NCBI GenBank assembly: GCA_003345545.1
Contig: PRDH01000021.1
Location: 1-64,000 of the forward strand
DNA: 64,000 nucleotides
Source: Candidatus Thorarchaeota archaeon
Lineage (GTDB): Archaea > Asgardarchaeota > Thorarchaeia > Thorarchaeales > Thorarchaeaceae
Direction of reading: 5' to 3'
Shown piece by piece: positions 15,311-23,558 of the stretch. Numbering within the stretch: position 1 is the stretch's first letter; every line of letters starts with the position of its first letter. The notes beneath the pieces were generated by a model. That model was not told where the DNA came from and searched no databases. It worked only from the letters and a program-made list of their open reading frames with translations. The position numbers were made by a program, and so were the translations under genes.

Positions 15311-15865
15311 TCACGCCTCGGGCTTGACGATAACGTTGCCCTTGTCATCCAGCAAACCTGCCTTCCTCATGGCAACACGGACCCACCCCAACGACTCTTC
15401 CAGACCCGGGTCTCTCACCAAGGCCAGTCGTGCCAGTTCAATTGCTTTCTCCCATCGCTCAAGTTCATAGTTGATCTCAGCCATGTGGAGAATTGCCAGC
15501 GCCATCCTGTCCTCCATATCAACTGCAATCTCGAGACTCCGCAATGCATCCTCAAAGAGCCCTACGTTCCTCAAGAGAACGCCTTTGTTGAAATATGGGA
15601 TTGGGTCGTCTGGATTCATCGCAGCGGCAGCGTCCAACTGCTGTAGTGCCTCTTGTGTGAGAGGGCTATCCTTGTCAGGCCTATCCTGAGCCTGCATGAG
15701 AGCAACTGCTAGACTAATCCTCGCATTCTTGTTGTCAGGTCTTCTTGATAGTATGTTCCTCAGGAGATCAATTGCTTCTTTGGTCTGCCCGTTAGCAAGT
15801 TTCGTTGCTGCCTGTTCATACTCTTTATCTCTGGGACGTCCGAATCGGGGCACTGAAAACACCAT
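15311..15865 (-). CDS. Tetratricopeptide-repeat protein
   Basis: The 184-residue soluble protein is made of about four TPR units ('EQAATKLANGQTKEAIDLL', 'PYFNKGVLLRNVGLFEDALRSLEIAV', 'ILHMAEINYELERWEKAIELARLALVRDPGLEESL'). TPR superhelices bind peptides or other proteins, so it is a scaffold or assembly factor with unknown partner. A TTAAG element 28 bases before the ATG suggests a leaderless mRNA. Confidence 0.8.
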   Translation of the reverse strand: MVFSVPRFGRPRDKEYEQAATKLANGQTKEAIDLLRNILSRRPDNKNARISLAVALMQAQDRPDKDSPLTQEALQQLDAAAAMNPDDPIPYFNKGVLLRNVGLFEDALRSLEIAVDMEDRMALAILHMAEINYELERWEKAIELARLALVRDPGLEESLGWVRVAMRKAGLLDDKGNVIVKPEA

Positions 15866-15879
15866 GACTCTCAGCTCGT

Positions 15880-15895
15880 AAGAGCTCTTAAGTCA
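15880..15895 (-). promoter_or_regulatory. Palindromic TATA region of TPR gene
   Basis: TAAGAGCTCTTA is a perfect 12-bp palindrome that overlaps the TTAAG TATA-like element about 25-30 bases upstream of the ATG at 15865. It could be an operator. Confidence 0.3.
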
Positions 15896-16061
15896 TCACG
15901 TAGGACCAGCTGAATGTCTTCTGGAGCTGAAGCCCTGAATAGGCGTCTTGTTGAGAGCTCTTTTGAAGAACATGCCGTTCTCTTGAATAAGAGTATCAAT
16001 CAGGATGCATTACAGCAATCGCAGTCTCAATTCACATATGATTTCTCTTGAAAACGAAACG

Positions 16062-16081
16062 ATAGGGCTTTTCAGCCCTAT
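16062..16081 (-). terminator. Terminator hairpin after 16105-16425 gene
   Basis: ATAGGGCT, four-base loop, AGCCCTAT forms a perfect 8-bp stem 24 bases past the stop codon. On the minus strand a T-rich run (CGTTTCGTTTTC) follows. Confidence 0.6.
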
Positions 16082-16104
16082 AACTGATTTTCGCTTGAGC
16101 ACCT

Positions 16105-16425
16105 CTACTTCTCTTTCTTCTCAGCGGCTTCTTCTTCATCAAAGTTGAAGTCTTCGAGTGGTTCAGGCGCCGGAGTCGTGAGCATTGTCCAGCCAATCCA
16201 CATCGCAATGACCATTATGAGCACAACTCCGAGGTAGATTGGTAGTTGTACAAGGAAGTCAGGGCTTGGATGCAGAAAACTTCCGAGGGGAAATCCTAAA
16301 CCGTCGAGCCAATCAGATACGCCTGGAATCTGGAGTATAACTAGCCCCCAAGTGTAGTACAGGAGCACAAGCAGTGCGAAGATGAAGATAAGGGCACCAA
16401 TTGCCTTTTCTTTTCCGATTGTCAT
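16105..16425 (-). CDS. Two-helix membrane protein with acidic tail
   Basis: From ATG 16425 (GAGGAG 4-9 bases upstream) the 106-residue protein has two membrane helices ('AIGALIFIFALLVLLYYTWGLVIL' and 'IYLGVVLIMVIAMWIGWTML') joined by an outside loop. A C-terminal tail follows, rich in Glu then Lys ('FDEEEAAEKKEK'). The function is unknown. The longer frame to 16437 lacks a ribosome site. Confidence 0.6.
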   Translation of the reverse strand: MTIGKEKAIGALIFIFALLVLLYYTWGLVILQIPGVSDWLDGLGFPLGSFLHPSPDFLVQLPIYLGVVLIMVIAMWIGWTMLTTPAPEPLEDFNFDEEEAAEKKEK

Positions 16426-16619
16426 TACTCTCCTCATTATGTTGAAGAATCTATTTCGTTTAGCGCTTGCGCGCTAATAAAAGCATTACGTAGGATGAGT
16501 AGATGAGCTATGTTCCGGAAAATCCGTCAGACTCCATCATTATGTTCGCTATTTGTTCACAATCAGCATTAGAAATCCCAGTATCATTATTAAGGAAATC
16601 CTCCGCTTAGGTAACTGGC

Positions 16620-17468
16620 GTGGTCTGGGACTTGATAGAAAGTGGATATTTCATCCCGGAACAGAATTTTGGAGTACGGATCTATGGATTATCTGCATCG
16701 ACCGTAAAGGCTGAGATTGAGACTCTAACGGGCGTCAATCCTGGTCGAAAGGCAGTCAAGACCAAAGAGACTGGAAGAGTATCTGTGACTCCTGAGATAT
16801 ATTCATCAGCGAAATATGCTGATTGTTGCAGCGGAAGTGGCGGCGGTGGCGGCGATGGCGGGGCGTTCCTCTTCTGTCTCATTCTCGTGGTTGCATTCAT
16901 GGCAGTAGTCGCGATTGTCTGGGCAGTTGTTATGCTTGCTTTCTCGATTCTCACAATCGGTGGTTTTCTCAAGAGGCGATACCGAACGCTGCTTGTCATG
17001 GAGATGAGAAATCGCGAGTTCATAGGGAAGCTTGCAGTGTCAACCTTCAGAAAGGGTGGCGTTATGGAGTACCCCTTTGGACATGATCAATATGATAGTT
17101 GGATGAAACGAGCATTCGCTCTCTTTGTACGATTGAAGCACGTCAGACAGATCAGTCTCCTTTTCGCCACGTTCTGGGGATTCACTGAAGTCGCCTTCAA
17201 ACTCAATCAAGTCTTGCTCAACCCATCACTCAGTTATGACCTGTGGCCACTTCGATATGTGATGATGGCCATCATCATTCCACTCCTTCTGTACAGCCCA
17301 ATTCTAGAAATCCAATTTAGGAATTCTCGAGATACTGGCGACGAAATGATTATGCGTCTTCTGACAGAAAATCCCTCATTCTCGCCGGATACTGCCATGG
17401 TCTTTGAAGAGGAACCAGTACTTACTGCTCCCTTACCGCCACCTAAAGAAGCAAAAAAGAAAAAGTGA
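16620..17468 (+). CDS. Membrane protein with Cys-Gly-rich linker
   Basis: The 282-residue protein starts with GTG. A soluble N-terminal part of about 65 residues is followed by a flexible linker 'CCSGSGGGGGDGGAF', then one or two membrane helices ('LILVVAFMAVVAIVWAVVMLAF') and basic 'LKRRYR'. Two more hydrophobic segments (about residues 180-240) and a Lys-rich end 'PPPKEAKKKK' complete it. No domain is recognised. The preceding gap of about 180 bases has AT-rich promoter-like sequence (ATTATTAAGG near 16585). Confidence 0.55.
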   Translation: MVWDLIESGYFIPEQNFGVRIYGLSASTVKAEIETLTGVNPGRKAVKTKETGRVSVTPEIYSSAKYADCCSGSGGGGGDGGAFLFCLILVVAFMAVVAIVWAVVMLAFSILTIGGFLKRRYRTLLVMEMRNREFIGKLAVSTFRKGGVMEYPFGHDQYDSWMKRAFALFVRLKHVRQISLLFATFWGFTEVAFKLNQVLLNPSLSYDLWPLRYVMMAIIIPLLLYSPILEIQFRNSRDTGDEMIMRLLTENPSFSPDTAMVFEEEPVLTAPLPPPKEAKKKK

Positions 17469-17500
17469 GTTGTTTCTCGACTTTTCCTCCTTCATATTGC

Positions 17501-17508
17501 TTATAATG
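17501..17508 (+). promoter_or_regulatory. TATA box of etf operon
   Basis: TTATAATG lies about 50 bases before the etfB start, just after the stop of the preceding gene, giving a leader of about 25-30 bases. Confidence 0.45.
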
Positions 17509-17557
17509 CAGTCACTCACTCGGTTGACCTGTCTACTACCATATCTGGGGTGTAACT

Positions 17558-18349
17558 TTGGTCAAGATAGTAGTTCCTGTCAAGCAGGTACCCGAGGTCA
17601 CAGAGGTTCGAATGAATGAAGAGACCGGGACACTGATTCGTGAAGGTGTTCCAAGCATTCTGAATCCTTTTGATGAGATTGCAGTCGAGGCTGCTATCCA
17701 ACTGAAAGAGAAATACGGTGGCGAGGTCACCATTGTCACAATGGGTCCACCGCAGGCAAAGGATGCCCTCCTCAAGGCTCTGGCCATGGGAGGAGATAAG
17801 GCAGTCCACCTGACTGACAGGGCCTTTGCAGGCGCTGATACGTGGGCAACAGCGCTCACCTTGGCAGAGTACATACGCAAGACGGAGTTTGACCTGGTCA
17901 TATGCGGAAAACAGGCGATTGATGGTGATACTGCTCAAGTCGGTCCAGAGCTTGCAGAGCTTCTGGGTGTTCCTCAGATCTGCTATGTGCGCAAGATAGA
18001 GATGAGTGAAGATGGCAAGAACGTGACTGTTCACAGAGGGACTGATGAGGGGTATGAGGTTGTAAAGGCAAAACTTCCAGTATTGCTCACTGCAACAAAG
18101 GGTCTCAATGAGCCCAGGCTCCCGAATATCATGGGGATTATGAAAGCAAAGAAGAAGCCCTACGAAGAAGTGAACATTCAGACTCTTGGTACTAACCCTG
18201 AACGCTTGGGTCTGAAGGGGTCACCAACGCAGGTTCGCAAGGTATTCGCGCCTGAGAAGAAGAAGGGCGGCATAAAGATAGATGCAGAGAATCCTGCAGC
18301 AGCGGCAAAACAGCTAGTGGAGTTCCTTACTAAGAAAGGGGCGATCTAG
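17558..18349 (+). CDS. etfB: Electron transfer flavoprotein, beta subunit
   Basis: The 263-residue protein starts with TTG and has the ETF-beta pattern: 'VVPVKQVPEVTEVRMNEETGTLIREGVPSILNPFDEIAVEAA', 'VTIVTMGPPQAKDALLKALAMGGDKAVHLTD', and 'DLVICGKQAIDGDTAQVGPELAELLG' for AMP/FAD binding. With EtfA it forms an FAD heterodimer that takes electrons from acyl-CoA dehydrogenases or related flavoproteins, possibly by bifurcation. It lies two bases before etfA, so they form one operon. No acyl-CoA dehydrogenase or ETF-quinone oxidoreductase gene is next to it. Confidence 0.96.
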   Translation: MVKIVVPVKQVPEVTEVRMNEETGTLIREGVPSILNPFDEIAVEAAIQLKEKYGGEVTIVTMGPPQAKDALLKALAMGGDKAVHLTDRAFAGADTWATALTLAEYIRKTEFDLVICGKQAIDGDTAQVGPELAELLGVPQICYVRKIEMSEDGKNVTVHRGTDEGYEVVKAKLPVLLTATKGLNEPRLPNIMGIMKAKKKPYEEVNIQTLGTNPERLGLKGSPTQVRKVFAPEKKKGGIKIDAENPAAAAKQLVEFLTKKGAI

Positions 18350-18351
18350 AA

Positions 18352-19551
18352 ATGAGCCTAATCTATGATAGAGATACTTGCACAGGATGCATGCTCTGTC
18401 CGAAGGCCTGCAACTTCGGAGCAATCATGAAAGACGGTGATAAGGTCAAGTTTGATTTCGACAAGTGTGTCCTCTGCGGCTCGTGCGAAGAAGTCTGCCC
18501 CGTGGACGCCATCAAGATCGAGCGGAAGAAGATCGATCCTAGCAAGATTGCTGAGTACAAGAATGTCTGGGTCTTCTGCGAGACCACCGGAGGACGGCTG
18601 AGAAGTGTTGCCCTGGAGCTCGTCACGAAAGGCAGAGAACTTGCCGATAAGCTGGGTGAGAGACTTGTCGCTGTGATCATTGGTAGTGATATTACAGGTC
18701 ATGCTCAGACCCTTGTTCATCATGGTGCGGATGAAGTACTTGTAGTAGATGCAAAGATATTTGCAGATTATACTACCGATGCATATGCCATTGCTATGAC
18801 GTCACTCATTGCGTCCAGAAAGCCTGCTGTTGTTCTCTACGGCGCGACCAGCAATGGCCGTGACCTTGCACCCCGTATTGCGGCTCGGCTCGGGCTGGGT
18901 CTCACAGCTGACTGTACTGGTCTTGAGATCGATGAGAAGCGTCAACTCATTCAGACCAGACCTGCCTTTGGCGGCAACATCATGGCTGAGATCATCACTC
19001 CCTCCACTCGCCCTCAGATGGCAACAGTGCGTCCGAACGTCTTCAAACCCAAAGAACCTGACACCTCACGCAAGGGAAAGATCGAGAAGGTGAACATGCA
19101 GGTCAGCCCTGTCCAGGTTCGAACGCGAGTCTTGGAGAAGGTGAGTGAGGTCGTTGAGGGTATGAAGGCAGTCGATGAGGCTGATATAATCGTCTGCAGT
19201 GGGCGAGGAATCAAGGATCCGGCGAACCTTGAGCTGCCCAGGCAACTTGCAAAACTGCTTGATGCTGCTATTGGGGGGTCCCGCCCCATCGTTGATATGG
19301 GCTGGCTTCCTCCAACACAACAGGTCGGGCAATCAGGGAGAACAGTCTGTCCGAAGCTCTACTTTGCGCTCGGAATATCTGGAGCTATTCAACATCAGAT
19401 CGGAATGGCCTCAAGTGATACCATAGTTGCCATCAACAAGGACCCAGAAGCTCCGATTTTCAGTATAGCGGACTTTGGAATTGTAGGAGACCTCTTCACG
19501 GTCTTGCCCGAAGTGATTGCAGAGGTAAAACGAGTATTAGATTCAAGATAG
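18352..19551 (+). CDS. etfA: Electron transfer flavoprotein alpha subunit with N-terminal 2[4Fe-4S] ferredoxin domain
   Basis: The 399-residue protein begins with a ferredoxin domain: 'CTGCMLCPKAC' (about residues 10-20) and 'CVLCGSCEEVCP' (about 39-50), each a C-x2-C-x2/3-C-x3-C cluster site. The ETF-alpha N-domain follows, then the FAD domain with 'GRGIKDPANLELPRQLAKLL', 'GWLPPTQQVGQSGRTVCPKLY' and 'GISGAIQHQIG'. Ferredoxin-fused EtfA occurs in anaerobes (e.g. CarE-type ETFs) and gives the complex an extra electron path. Odd: the last 15 codons recur, with only silent changes, 706 bases downstream. Confidence 0.97.
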   Translation: MSLIYDRDTCTGCMLCPKACNFGAIMKDGDKVKFDFDKCVLCGSCEEVCPVDAIKIERKKIDPSKIAEYKNVWVFCETTGGRLRSVALELVTKGRELADKLGERLVAVIIGSDITGHAQTLVHHGADEVLVVDAKIFADYTTDAYAIAMTSLIASRKPAVVLYGATSNGRDLAPRIAARLGLGLTADCTGLEIDEKRQLIQTRPAFGGNIMAEIITPSTRPQMATVRPNVFKPKEPDTSRKGKIEKVNMQVSPVQVRTRVLEKVSEVVEGMKAVDEADIIVCSGRGIKDPANLELPRQLAKLLDAAIGGSRPIVDMGWLPPTQQVGQSGRTVCPKLYFALGISGAIQHQIGMASSDTIVAINKDPEAPIFSIADFGIVGDLFTVLPEVIAEVKRVLDSR

Positions 19552-19575
19552 AGATATCACCATCTATCTTTTCTT
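19546..19575 (+). terminator. Terminator of etf operon
   Basis: AGATAGA, ten-base loop, TCTATCT, then TTTTCTT. The left arm contains the etfA stop codon. Confidence 0.5.
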
Positions 19576-19627
19576 GCTCCATTCAACATATTGTAATATT
19601 CACGCAAAAATCCGATCTGCGGCAAAC

Positions 19628-20098
19628 ATGGACGCTGACTTCTCTTTCACATCTCGATTCAGAGCAATCGTGATTCTCATTGGCGTCCTTGTGGTCTTCG
19701 TCTTACCCTATGCGTACCATGTAGATGTGGGACCCGGCCCCAACGGGCTCGTGGCGATCCTCTGGATGCTTCCTGAGAACTCTGGTATCATTCTCTTAAC
19801 AGCTCTTGAATACTTCACTATTTACTATCTCTACCGACTCGTTGTGTTGACTGCAGTTTGGAGATACCAGCAGGGGAAAATGAAATCGCGAATACTCATG
19901 CTCCATGGACTAGTAGCGGAATTGATTCCAGTCCTCATTTCTATTCCGGCAACCTTGTTTCTCAATTCAGAGGGGGAGAACTTATACCCAATTATGATTC
20001 CACTTCCTTTTCTGTTCCTCTACTGCGCGGTGCTAGTACTTTCGAAACGAGTCATGACAAAGAGGAATGGCCAAAGCCATCAGAAACGATCAGAATGA
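19628..20098 (+). CDS. Four-helix membrane protein inserted after etfA
   Basis: From ATG 19628 the 156-residue protein has four membrane helices ('AIVILIGVLVVFVLPYAY', 'SGIILLTALEYFTIYYLYRLVVL', 'MLHGLVAELIPVLISIPATLFL', 'IMIPLPFLFLYCAVLVLS') and a charged tail. No family is recognised; the plan is like the proteins at 21736 and 22875. It lies between the real etfA end and a second etfA-like end, so it is probably an inserted cargo gene. A TTG at 19574 would extend it but falls inside the terminator. Confidence 0.55.
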   Translation: MDADFSFTSRFRAIVILIGVLVVFVLPYAYHVDVGPGPNGLVAILWMLPENSGIILLTALEYFTIYYLYRLVVLTAVWRYQQGKMKSRILMLHGLVAELIPVLISIPATLFLNSEGENLYPIMIPLPFLFLYCAVLVLSKRVMTKRNGQSHQKRSE

Positions 20099-20099
20099 G

Positions 20100-20122
20100 A
20101 GATAGGAGTTGTTTCTCTATCT
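20100..20122 (+). terminator. Hairpin after inserted membrane-protein gene
   Basis: AGATAGGAG and CTCTATCT pair with one bulged base, directly after the stop codon at 20098. Same TATCT-type hairpin as after etfA. Confidence 0.4.
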
Positions 20123-20164
20123 TCACCATTCTATTGAGAACCCAGTTCTTTAGCTCTGAACGAG

Positions 20165-20257
20165 TCGCAAGATTTGTAGTAAGAGACCTCATTCAATCTC
20201 TTTCATGAGACGCCCGAGGTGATTGCTGAGGTCAAACGAGTACTGGATTCAAGATAG
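20165..20257 (+). pseudogene. Stranded 3' end of an etfA-like gene
   Basis: Bases 20213-20257 encode PEVIAEVKRVLDSR and a TAG stop, the same last 14 residues as EtfA. Five of 45 bases differ from the etfA end at 19507-19551, and all five changes are silent. Weaker similarity (GAGACCTC.TTCA) extends upstream to about 20180 but is out of frame. There is no start codon or upstream coding sequence, so this is a fragment. The silent-only pattern shows that it came from a functional, slightly diverged etfA and not from decay of a fresh copy. Confidence 0.8.
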
Positions 20258-20283
20258 AGGGCTTACCCTCTATCTTCCTTACT
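20252..20283 (+). terminator. Perfect 10-bp terminator hairpin (etfA-like fragment)
   Basis: AGATAGAGGG, loop CTTA, CCCTCTATCT, followed by a pyrimidine-rich run. The stem starts at the fragment's stop codon, as in the etfA terminator, but pairs better. Confidence 0.65.
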
Positions 20284-20472
20284 TTTCAATTATCCCGAGT
20301 TTATTAGCTCGGCATATAATTGAGTAGCACTCAATCCATTGTCAGATTGTTTTTTCAGAAATTGAGGGTTTCTTTCAACGTTTTCCATTGAGACTGTTGC
20401 GTCAAGATGTACACATATATTGAGCAAATTCTCGTCTGCACATATCACGACGTGAGATTAGGAGGCATTTAA

Positions 20473-21618
20473 TTGAATTACAGAGTTCTTATTGTTGTAT
20501 TCGTCATCATAGTACTTGGTGTCCAGACCTCTCATCTTTCTGATGCAGAATATGTCCATTCCAATATCACGGTCAAACCTGAGGCTAGAATGGGACATGC
20601 AATGGTATTTGATCCTCACAACGATGTGGCGGTGATTTTTGGAGGAGCGAGTATGGAAGGTGAGCATCATCTTCTTGGAGGCACATGGATTTATTCATAC
20701 ACGGAAAACTCCTGGACTGAACTTGTGCTGACACCCTCTCCACCTTCTGATGATAATACCGTAATGGTCTACTGCAATGAAACAAATGAAATCATCTTCT
20801 ATGGCGGTGACGCCGATCCATCAACATGGTCGTTTGATTGCGAAAATCAGGCGTGGTCACGAGTGATAACATCGGCGAGTCCAGGATTCCGGGATTCACA
20901 CGCTATGGCATATGACCCCCAAGAGAATGTTGTTATTCTCTTTGGAGGTCTCGATGGAGAAGGAGGAGCGGGAACCTCCGACCTCTGGAAGTTCGACTGC
21001 AGCAGTCGAGAGTGGACCGAGCTCTTTCCAGAAACAAGACCTCTTGCACGATATGGCCATGTCATGGTCTATGACGAGTCCATCAATAGAATAGTCCTAA
21101 CCTGTGGAAACGCGTATCCCCAAGGCTATCAGGACGATACTTGGATCTGCACCACATCAACAAACAATTGGACTGAGTTGACACCGATCGGAACTCCCGA
21201 CGCTCTTAAATGGGCATCAATGACATATGACTCAGTGAATCAGAAGTGCATCCTGTTTGGAGGGGTTATTGGAGCTGATGCTGTTAACTACACTTGGATC
21301 TATGATGCCACCTTGAACACATGGTCACGACGTTATCCAATTGATGCTCCTGCTGATAGGTTTAACACAGGACTTGCTTTTGATTCGAATAACGATGTTG
21401 CAATCCTATTTGGTGGGTGTTCCGATGGTCTGAATGCCTTCGATGATACTTGGGCCTACTCGTATGAGAGCAACGTATGGACAAACATGGAAGGGGATTC
21501 CGATACTACAACGACCGGACTTGCACTTGACCCAATGCTGCCTGCACTAGCACTATCGATCGGTGTTGCAGTGATAATTGTAACTCTCATCCTACGTAGG
21601 AGAACTCGAGATCATTGA
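20473..21618 (+). CDS. Secreted kelch-repeat beta-propeller protein, anchored
   Basis: The 381-residue protein starts with TTG, eight bases after AGGAGG. It has a signal peptide (residues 4-25), then about six kelch repeats of about 50 residues with the repeated pattern 'R.GHAMVFDP…VAVIFGG…TW.Y…NSW.EL' ('HAMAYDPQENVVILFGG', 'FNTGLAFDSNNDVAILFGG'). A C-terminal membrane helix and RRRTRDH follow. Kelch propellers bind proteins or sugars; this one sits on the cell surface. It is probably single-gene: a terminator precedes it and another follows. Confidence 0.88.
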   Translation: MNYRVLIVVFVIIVLGVQTSHLSDAEYVHSNITVKPEARMGHAMVFDPHNDVAVIFGGASMEGEHHLLGGTWIYSYTENSWTELVLTPSPPSDDNTVMVYCNETNEIIFYGGDADPSTWSFDCENQAWSRVITSASPGFRDSHAMAYDPQENVVILFGGLDGEGGAGTSDLWKFDCSSREWTELFPETRPLARYGHVMVYDESINRIVLTCGNAYPQGYQDDTWICTTSTNNWTELTPIGTPDALKWASMTYDSVNQKCILFGGVIGADAVNYTWIYDATLNTWSRRYPIDAPADRFNTGLAFDSNNDVAILFGGCSDGLNAFDDTWAYSYESNVWTNMEGDSDTTTTGLALDPMLPALALSIGVAVIIVTLILRRRTRDH

Positions 21619-21643
21619 AGCAGTCAAGATGAATTAAGCTGAG

Positions 21644-21667
21644 AGATACAGGTATTGTCCTCTATCT
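21644..21667 (+). terminator. Hairpin after kelch gene
   Basis: AGATACAGG pairs with CCTCTATCT with one mismatch, 25 bases past the stop, followed by a TCTC-rich run. Confidence 0.4.
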
Positions 21668-21735
21668 TCTCGATTTCTCTCCTCTCCGATTGACATTATC
21701 TAGCTGGTTGCGTGATTGCATAGGCATATGTCCGA

Positions 21736-22350
21736 ATGTGGCCAATACATAGTGGGAGACATGAATTGGCCGGGCCTGGGCATTTGGGTGGCATTCCCGA
21801 TGCGATAAAGAGCATTCAACATCGTATTCATGTATTCAGGAGACTCATTGCACGACGTATCGCTGTCCTGCTATTCTTTCTCTATCTTGCCGTTTTGGTG
21901 GATGTTGGAGGTACTGTCCTTGGCGACCTCAGAACTGGGTTCTACTATGGTAACTATGGAAATACGCTGTTCCCCTATCCGCATAACAGAGGTTTTTTGC
22001 TTCCCGTGATAACTCCGGTTCCTCCAATCGAAGCATTCATCTATGCTTTATTCGTCTATCAAGGGATCTGGATCGCTTGGACAGCTCTAGGCATCATCTA
22101 TATCATGATGCCCCTTGCCATTTGGGCATATAGGGCCCTGAAAAGACCAACACCAGGGCTTGCGCAGGTGAAGCAAGAGAAAGAAGAGAAGATTGGTGTC
22201 CTTACAGGGGCGCTTGCGTTTCTTTCTATTCTGTTCTCAGTCGCAACTCTCACTATTGATACCAATCTCCATTTCTATGGATTCATCCCCTTCTTAGTTG
22301 CACTGGGGCTCTCATCAGTACTTGTTGGCATCTTGATTCAGAACTGTTGA
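21736..22350 (+). CDS. Membrane protein, four helices
   Basis: The 204-residue protein has a soluble N-terminus of about 45 residues with 'RIHVFRRLIARRIAVLLFFLYLAVLVDVG'. An outside loop rich in Gly, Asn and Tyr ('FYYGNYGNTLFPYPHNRG') follows, then three more helices. A charged cytosolic loop 'QVKQEKEEKIG' lies before the last two. No known family. The ATG at 21736 has no clear ribosome site; a start near the first helix is possible. Confidence 0.5.
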   Translation: MWPIHSGRHELAGPGHLGGIPDAIKSIQHRIHVFRRLIARRIAVLLFFLYLAVLVDVGGTVLGDLRTGFYYGNYGNTLFPYPHNRGFLLPVITPVPPIEAFIYALFVYQGIWIAWTALGIIYIMMPLAIWAYRALKRPTPGLAQVKQEKEEKIGVLTGALAFLSILFSVATLTIDTNLHFYGFIPFLVALGLSSVLVGILIQNC

Positions 22351-22373
22351 AGTGCTTGCTGAAGACATTCCTC

Positions 22374-22799
22374 TCAGAGTTCAATCCTAAGCCTGCACTC
22401 ACTATCTCCTGCTATGATTGATTTCTCCAGTGTGACATCCACTGGTCTTCCGAGCGCTCCCTCGAAGAGAGCCTTAGCCCAGCCAACAGAGCAGTTGCAG
22501 TAGATTGCTGGCATCTGACCCTGAGGTATCTTGTTGACTCGTGTACAGTAACATCTTGGGTACACAAGGTAGGTACCCTCCTTCTCTCTGTGAAGGTGTT
22601 TGTTCGTTTCTCCAAACTCCGTAAGAAATGTGTCAATATCTTTTGATCTCTCGTAGATGGCCCTGGCTTTCTTTATAGTGCTCTGGGACTGACACCCTCT
22701 GCCACAGTCCACAAGGACTCTCTTCAATGTTTCATCATCAACGCTCTCATCGAGACCTCCAATGAGATTGCATAGCCACTCTCCACCTGAACTGACCAT
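22374..22799 (-). CDS. DUF6144-like Cys-rich protein
   Basis: The 141-residue soluble protein has 'VDCGRGCQ', 'YPRCYCTRVN' and 'IYCNCSVGWAKALFEGALGRPVDVTLEKSIIAGDSECRLRIEL'. The pattern CGRxC, CYC, YCxCSxGW, a Phe-Glu-x-x-x-Gly-x-Pro-V segment and a final S-I-x-x-GD-x-x-C-x-x-x-I is that of DUF6144 proteins, which resemble V4R-type small-molecule binding domains. The ligand is unknown; the paired Cys suggest zinc. It has no membrane segment. Confidence 0.65.
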   Translation of the reverse strand: MVSSGGEWLCNLIGGLDESVDDETLKRVLVDCGRGCQSQSTIKKARAIYERSKDIDTFLTEFGETNKHLHREKEGTYLVYPRCYCTRVNKIPQGQMPAIYCNCSVGWAKALFEGALGRPVDVTLEKSIIAGDSECRLRIEL

Positions 22800-22874
22800 T
22801 ATGGATTCCTCGCATTATCTGTCACATGTCTAACATATGAACAAGCCGTTCTTGGCAGAGGAACAATCGCCGTT

Positions 22875-23420
22875 CTAGTCCGATGGATTTGGATTTACGC
22901 TGCCAGAATTGCCGCCTGACAGGGTTGATTTGGGTCTGCGATGCCAGAACACAGATAGAGCACTGAGCACGTGAAATATAGGCAGTGGATAGGCTATACC
23001 AGAGGCCCATCCATCCAATGAGTACGAGAAAAAGGCCATTAAGACCACCAGTTGGATAGCTAGAGCAGCCGCAATCACGCATAGAACCTTGCCCTTTGTT
23101 GTTATGCCTCTAACGAGCCGCCATTGTGTGTAGATGATGCAAAGGTAGAGTGGAACGAACAGGATCGTCCAGAGCAGTGCTAGTTCGTTTGGGAATAGAA
23201 AGAGAGTAGAGCTGTATGGTCCTGCTATCGTGCTGCCATCCTTTTGGAGTAGTGTCCAACACCCAGCAACAAGAATAGATTGCGTGTACGAATCGTCCTC
23301 AAGGCTGACGCGCGTAATCTCCAGAGTATGCGGAGTGAGTATGGCAAACAAAATGAGAATGGGCAGGAATCTCGAAGACCAACCTGAACTCAGAGTGTCT
23401 TTGGAAACCACCTCGGACAT
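22875..23420 (-). CDS. Four-helix membrane protein
   Basis: From ATG 23420 the 181-residue protein has four membrane helices: 'FLPILILFAILTPHTLEI', 'ALLWTILFVPLYLCIIY', 'VLCVIAAALAIQLVVLMAFFSY' and 'AYPLPIFHVLSALSVFW'. It has one outside loop ('KDGSTIAGPYSS') and a polar tail. The plan is like the membrane proteins at 19628 and 21736, and they may form a lineage-specific group, but I could not align them convincingly. Confidence 0.5.
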   Translation of the reverse strand: MSEVVSKDTLSSGWSSRFLPILILFAILTPHTLEITRVSLEDDSYTQSILVAGCWTLLQKDGSTIAGPYSSTLFLFPNELALLWTILFVPLYLCIIYTQWRLVRGITTKGKVLCVIAAALAIQLVVLMAFFSYSLDGWASGIAYPLPIFHVLSALSVFWHRRPKSTLSGGNSGSVNPNPSD

Positions 23421-23558
23421 AGACAGTACCCTGCGAAGCATACTCTAGGGTGCTCATCAATTTTTCCAACTCCTGATGACTCTGATGCTTTCAGCACTCA
23501 ATTGATCTGGTCCGCAATTAGAGCAATATGAACATGGTTGGTTCTCATTGATTCCCTG

